A DNA stretch of 45,276 bases from Bacilli bacterium (GTDB lineage Bacteria; Bacillota_I; Bacilli_A; RF39; UBA660): NCBI GenBank assembly GCA_028684735.1, contig JAQUFI010000001.1:1-45276 (forward strand), read 5' to 3'. Numbering within the stretch: position 1 is the first letter of the stretch; every line of letters begins with the position of its first letter. Below are positions 42,128 to 45,276 of the stretch, in pieces. The position numbers were made by a program, and so were the translations under genes. The notes under the pieces were generated by a model. It did not search any database. It worked only from the letters and a program-made list of their open reading frames with translations, and was not told the DNA's origin.

Positions 42128-42769
42128 ATGGAAAAGGTCTTTTCGAAGATTTTTATGTGGATGTTTGTTGGATTGTTAGTTACGTTTGGAACATCCTTTT
42201 ATGTCGCAACCCAAGAAAATATGCTTTATAATATCTTTAATACAGGAACATATTGGTTTATTATTATTGCTGAATTAGCTTTAGTATTTATCTTATCAGC
42301 TAGGGCTCATAAAATGAACTTTTTTACAGCAGCTGTCATGTTTATTATTTATTCAATGATATCTGGATTAACATTTTCAATTATCTTTGTTGCTTTTGAA
42401 ATAAGTTCAATTATTTTAATCTTTGGAATAACAGCAGCAATTTTTGGATTATTTGCGGTAATTGGTTATACGACTAATCTTGATCTATCGAAGATATCAA
42501 CGCTCTTATTTATGGGATTAGTCGGAATAATCTTAGCTACTATCGTTAATATGTTTTTACAAAATCAATTATTTGATATTATTCTATCTTGGATTGGAAT
42601 TATAGTTTTTATTGGATTTATTGCTTATGATATTCAAAAGATTAAAAGAATTATACCGATGATTGAAAACCAAGAGAGCATAGCGATTGTCGGTGCTTTA
42701 CAGTTATATCTTGATTTTATTAATATTTTCATTAGATTATTAAGTTTGTTTGGGAAATCAAGAGATTAA
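42128..42769 (+). CDS. Bax inhibitor-1 (BI-1/YccA) family membrane protein
   Basis: This is a 213-residue protein with about seven hydrophobic helices. The family pattern is seen in MWMFVGLLVTFGTSFYVA, SMISGLTFSIIFVAF, ITAAIFGLFAVIGY, and the C-terminal FIAYDIQKIKR plus ALQLYLDFINIFIRLLSLFG. The conserved Asp pair of the BI-1 pore region is present (AYD, YLD). Bacterial members act as pH-sensitive calcium-leak channels or as FtsH-associated proteins; the role here is unknown. It has its own promoter and GAGGTGGTTAA ribosome-binding site. Confidence 0.88.
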   Translation: MEKVFSKIFMWMFVGLLVTFGTSFYVATQENMLYNIFNTGTYWFIIIAELALVFILSARAHKMNFFTAAVMFIIYSMISGLTFSIIFVAFEISSIILIFGITAAIFGLFAVIGYTTNLDLSKISTLLFMGLVGIILATIVNMFLQNQLFDIILSWIGIIVFIGFIAYDIQKIKRIIPMIENQESIAIVGALQLYLDFINIFIRLLSLFGKSRD

Positions 42770-42771
42770 TA

Positions 42772-42800
42772 TTGCATTTTCCTTTAAACCTTGCTATAAT
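42772..42800 (+). promoter_or_regulatory. Promoter of rpmE
   Basis: TTGCAT (42772-42777), 17-bp spacer, TATAAT (42795-42800). A leader of about 47 nt follows; I see only a weak TTAATT/AATTAA pairing in it. Confidence 0.78.
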
Positions 42801-42853
42801 AATAACGCTTTTAATTAATATGAATTAATTTTATACAAAGGAAGGAGATTTAT

Positions 42854-43066
42854 ATGAAAAAAGGAACACACCAAAATTACGTTGAAACTAAAGTAACTTG
42901 TGCATGTGGAAATGCATTTACAGTCCAATCAAATAAAGAAGAATTACATATTGAAGTTTGTGATAAATGTCATCCTTTCTTTACTGGAGTTCAAGGAACA
43001 ACGATGAAGGCAGGAAAAGTAGAAAAATTCAATCGTAAATATGGTTTACAAAAAGAAGAAAAATAA
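42854..43066 (+). CDS. rpmE: 50S ribosomal protein L31 (zinc-binding type)
   Basis: L31 bridges the two ribosomal subunits. The 70-residue protein starts MKKGTHQNYVETKVTCACGN. Zinc ligands are in CACG and in the CDKC of EVCDKCHPFFTG, so this is the C+ zinc-containing form rather than the zinc-independent YtiA type. KVEKFNRKYGL is the conserved C-terminal motif. GGAAGGAGATTTAT precedes the ATG. It is monocistronic, with its own promoter and a weak terminator. Confidence 0.96.
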   Translation: MKKGTHQNYVETKVTCACGNAFTVQSNKEELHIEVCDKCHPFFTGVQGTTMKAGKVEKFNRKYGLQKEEK

Positions 43067-43080
43067 TTCTTTTTTTTTGT
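43051..43080 (+). terminator. Weak terminator after rpmE
   Basis: AAAAGAA / TTCTTTT with a 9-nt loop spanning the rpmE stop, followed by a long T-run. Confidence 0.5.
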
Positions 43081-43106
43081 AAAAATTTATTAAGCAATGG
43101 TATAAT
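43077..43106 (+). promoter_or_regulatory. Promoter of asnB
   Basis: TTGTAA (43077-43082), 18-bp spacer, TATAAT (43101-43106) with a TGG extension, 30 bp before the asnB ATG. Confidence 0.65.
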
Positions 43107-43135
43107 AATGATATATCAAGAAAGAGGGACATAAT

Positions 43136-44971
43136 ATGTGTGGAATTGTAGGATTCATTGATAAAAAAGAAACAAAAGAAAAAAATAAAATAATTAAAAA
43201 GATGTCTGAGAAGATTATTCATCGAGGACCAGATAGTGAAGGTTTTTATGTGGATGAGATTATTGCCTTAGGTCATCGTAGGTTAAATGTCCTTGATTTA
43301 GAAACTGGTGATCAACCAATCTATAATGAAAAAAAAGATAAGCTTATTATCTTTAATGGGGAAATATACAACTTTCAAGAATTAAGAAAAGAATTAAAGA
43401 AGAAAAAATATAAATTTATAACTAATAGTGATACCGAAGTTATTCTTCATGGTTATGAAGAATATGGTGCTAGAATTGTTAATAAATTAAGAGGGCAATT
43501 CGCTTTTGTGATATGGGATATCAAAAAGAAAGAACTATTTGGAGCTAGAGATCATTTTGGAATGAAACCATTTTATTATGCTAAAATGGATGATACCTTT
43601 ATCTTTGGTTCAGAAATAAAAAGTTTTATTCCTCATCCTAATTTTAAAAAAGAAATAAATAAGGATGCTTTAAAACCATATTTGACTTTTCAATATTCAG
43701 TTTTAGAGGAAACTTTCTTTAAGAATGTTTATAAGTTATTACCAGGTCATTATTTTACGTATAAAAAAGGTCAAATGAAAATTAAAAAGTACTATGAAAT
43801 AGAATTTAAAGAACAAAACAAACCAATTGATAAATATATGGAAGAAATCGAAAAAGTAGTAAAAGAATCAGTTAAGTACCATAAGGTTAGTGATGTTCCA
43901 GTAGGCTCTTTCTTATCAGGAGGCGTTGATTCGAGTTATATCACAACTCTTTTAAAACCAAATAAAAACTTTTCAGTTGGATTTGAGAATAAAGGTTTTA
44001 GTGAGGTTAATTATGCAAAAGAGTTATCAGACTTATTAAAAATTGAAAATGTTAATAAAATAATTAAAGCTGATGAATTTTTTGATAAATTAGAATTAGT
44101 TCAATATCACTCTGATGAACCACATGCCAATTTATCAGCTGTTCCTTTATACTTTTTATCAGAGCTAACTAAAGATCATGTTACCGTTGTCTTATCTGGT
44201 GAAGGGGCAGATGAACTATTTGGGGGCTATACTTCTTATAGTTTAGTCAAAGAAGATAAAATGTATCGTAAAGTACCTAAGTTTATTAGATACTCCTTAG
44301 GTAAAATTGCTAACTCATTACCTACATTCCACGGAAAACATTTCTTAGTTAAGAATGGGTTGCCGATTGAAGATTACTATGTTGGTCAAGCTTTTATCTT
44401 TGATGATAAAGAAGCTAAAAAGATTGTTACAGAACCATATAAACATGGTCCTAATTTTAAAGAAATCACAAAACCTATTTTCGATAAAGTAAAAAATAAA
44501 GATGATGTAACTAAAATGCAGTATCTTGATATGCATTTATGGTTACCACATGATATCCTATTAAAGGCTGATAAGATGACGATGGCTCATTCAATTGAAG
44601 TTAGGGCGCCATTACTCGATATCGAAGTAATGAAAATTGCTTCTAAAATCCCAACTAATTATAAAATCAGTCATGGTACAACTAAATATATTTTTAGAGA
44701 GTGTACGAATAAGGAATTGCCAGAAGAATGGGCTAAAAGACCTAAACTGGGTTTTCCTGTACCTTTTACACAATGGATAAAAGAAGATAAATATTATAAT
44801 CTTATTAAGAAAGAATTTACTCAATCATATACGAAAGAATTCTTTAATCAAGATGAGATATTAAAATTGTTAGAGGATCATTATCATAATAAAACAAATA
44901 ATGGGCGCAAAATTTGGACCATCTATGCCTTCTTATTATGGTATAAAGTTTATTTTTTGGTTAATAAATAA
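43136..44971 (+). CDS. asnB: Asparagine synthetase (glutamine-hydrolysing)
   Basis: AsnB makes asparagine from aspartate, ATP and glutamine. In some Gram-positives the family also amidates peptidoglycan meso-diaminopimelate. The 611 residues begin MCGIVGFIDKK; Cys2 is the N-terminal nucleophile of the glutaminase domain. Further glutaminase motifs are KKMSEKIIHRGPDSEGFY, LIIFNGEIYNF and the NSDTEVILHGYEEYG stretch. The synthetase PP-loop is GSFLSGGVDSSYI (about 260), with VVLSGEGADELFGGY and the C-terminal KADKMTMAHSIEVRAPLLD. It is full length, with its own promoter and terminator. The substrate is inferred from family only. Confidence 0.94.
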   Translation: MCGIVGFIDKKETKEKNKIIKKMSEKIIHRGPDSEGFYVDEIIALGHRRLNVLDLETGDQPIYNEKKDKLIIFNGEIYNFQELRKELKKKKYKFITNSDTEVILHGYEEYGARIVNKLRGQFAFVIWDIKKKELFGARDHFGMKPFYYAKMDDTFIFGSEIKSFIPHPNFKKEINKDALKPYLTFQYSVLEETFFKNVYKLLPGHYFTYKKGQMKIKKYYEIEFKEQNKPIDKYMEEIEKVVKESVKYHKVSDVPVGSFLSGGVDSSYITTLLKPNKNFSVGFENKGFSEVNYAKELSDLLKIENVNKIIKADEFFDKLELVQYHSDEPHANLSAVPLYFLSELTKDHVTVVLSGEGADELFGGYTSYSLVKEDKMYRKVPKFIRYSLGKIANSLPTFHGKHFLVKNGLPIEDYYVGQAFIFDDKEAKKIVTEPYKHGPNFKEITKPIFDKVKNKDDVTKMQYLDMHLWLPHDILLKADKMTMAHSIEVRAPLLDIEVMKIASKIPTNYKISHGTTKYIFRECTNKELPEEWAKRPKLGFPVPFTQWIKEDKYYNLIKKEFTQSYTKEFFNQDEILKLLEDHYHNKTNNGRKIWTIYAFLLWYKVYFLVNK

Positions 44972-44990
44972 GAGAGTAATCTCTTTTTTC
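44970..44990 (+). terminator. Terminator after asnB
   Basis: AAGAGA / TCTCTT stem with a 4-nt loop overlapping the asnB stop, followed by a T-run. Confidence 0.78.
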
Positions 44991-45020
44991 TTTTACCTAC
45001 TAGAATAATTTGAATATAAA

Positions 45021-45029
45021 TGGTAAAAT
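45021..45029 (+). promoter_or_regulatory. Extended -10 promoter of lepB
   Basis: TGG-TAAAAT lies 23 bp upstream of the lepB ATG. No clear -35 box. Confidence 0.45.
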
Positions 45030-45052
45030 GATAATTATATGGAGATGAGAGA

Positions 45053-45276
45053 ATGGATTTGAGAGAAATAAAAGAATTTTTCAAAGACACAATAGGTTAT
45101 ATTTTAGTTGCTATCTTTATTATCTTTGTTGTATTATATATCGTATCGCTTCAACAGGTAATAGGACCTTCAATGAGTCCAACTTTAAATGATGGTGATG
45201 TTTTACTGTTAAATAAATTTGTTTATTCCCTTCGCGAGATAGAAAGAAATGAAGTAATTGCTTTTGATTATGATGA
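45053..45276 (+). CDS. lepB: Signal peptidase I, N-terminal part (cut by window edge)
   Basis: Signal peptidase I cleaves signal peptides from exported proteins on the outer face of the membrane. About 74 residues are in the window. It starts MDLREIKEFFKDTIGY at an ATG preceded by GGAGATGA. One transmembrane helix (about residues 15-33) is followed by the catalytic Ser40 in VIGPSMSPTLNDGDVLLLNK, the family's box B. The catalytic Lys would lie beyond the window end. A short N-terminal tail with a single anchor is typical of Gram-positive SipS-type enzymes. Confidence 0.94.
   Translation, partial: MDLREIKEFFKDTIGYILVAIFIIFVVLYIVSLQQVIGPSMSPTLNDGDVLLLNKFVYSLREIERNEVIAFDYD

Noticed and set aside
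1..45276. Mycoplasma-type genetic code (TGA as Trp)
   Set aside because: TGA ends yycJ, dnaB and lgt at the expected C-termini, and Trp is encoded by TGG throughout.
1..45276. tRNA or rRNA genes, insertion sequences
   Set aside because: No tRNA-like TTC-loop clusters, rRNA segments or transposase motifs were seen on either strand by eye.

Overview
The window is a strongly AT-rich piece of a Bacilli/Firmicutes chromosome centred on the replication origin. The standard genetic code applies: TGA ends yycJ, dnaB and lgt, and Trp is TGG. The gene set and order follow the Bacillus subtilis oriC region, but with many linker genes missing. BofA, RicT and SpoIIR point to a (possibly reduced) endospore former, and a ComK-like protein points to a competence-type regulator. 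An uncultured, small-genome Bacilli lineage (RF39/Erysipelotrichia-like) would fit, but the sequence alone does not fix the taxon.

Layout. Every gene left of about 18.3 kb is on the minus strand and every gene to the right is on the plus strand, so transcription runs away from the origin on both sides. Left arm, read outward: dnaA, dnaN, comK-like gene, recF, gyrB, gyrA, a roughly 500-bp gene-free parS/Noc-site region, SRP RNA, tadA, dnaX, ybaB, recR, bofA, holB, ricT, trmN6-like, rsmI, pth, mfd (cut by the window edge). Right arm: rpmH, rnpA, yidC, jag, an HD-domain gene, mnmE, mnmG, rsmG, noc; then uvrB, yvlD-like, lgt, trxB-like, yvcK, whiA; then rplI, dnaB, a LysM-G5-M23 peptidase, yycJ, rlmH, spoIIR, mntP, fba, murA, an SGNH hydrolase, a Bax1-like protein, rpmE, asnB and the start of lepB.

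Origin. The dnaA-rpmH gap (18228-18627) carries seven DnaA boxes, five of them on the minus strand at a regular spacing of 50-52 bp. The dnaA-dnaN gap carries three more, next to a 38-bp tract with no G or C, the likely unwinding element. This is the bipartite layout known from B. subtilis.

Chromosome organisation. Five parS sites lie between gyrA and the SRP RNA, with a Noc-site palindrome among them; a second perfect Noc site lies inside rsmI. The ParB-family gene after rsmG has the Noc-type recognition helix, not the ParB type, and carries an unusual disordered insert of about 300 residues. Its promoter contains repeated half Noc sites, which suggests autoregulation. The parAB (soj/spo0J) pair expected beside noc is absent from the window.

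Other points of interest: two tandem Spo0A-box-like sites upstream of the ComK-like gene, which itself lacks the C-terminal MecA-binding tail; a thioredoxin-reductase-like protein with a normal CxxC but altered NADPH-binding motifs; a shortened ribosomal protein L34; and a frameshifted small-gene remnant upstream of uvrB.
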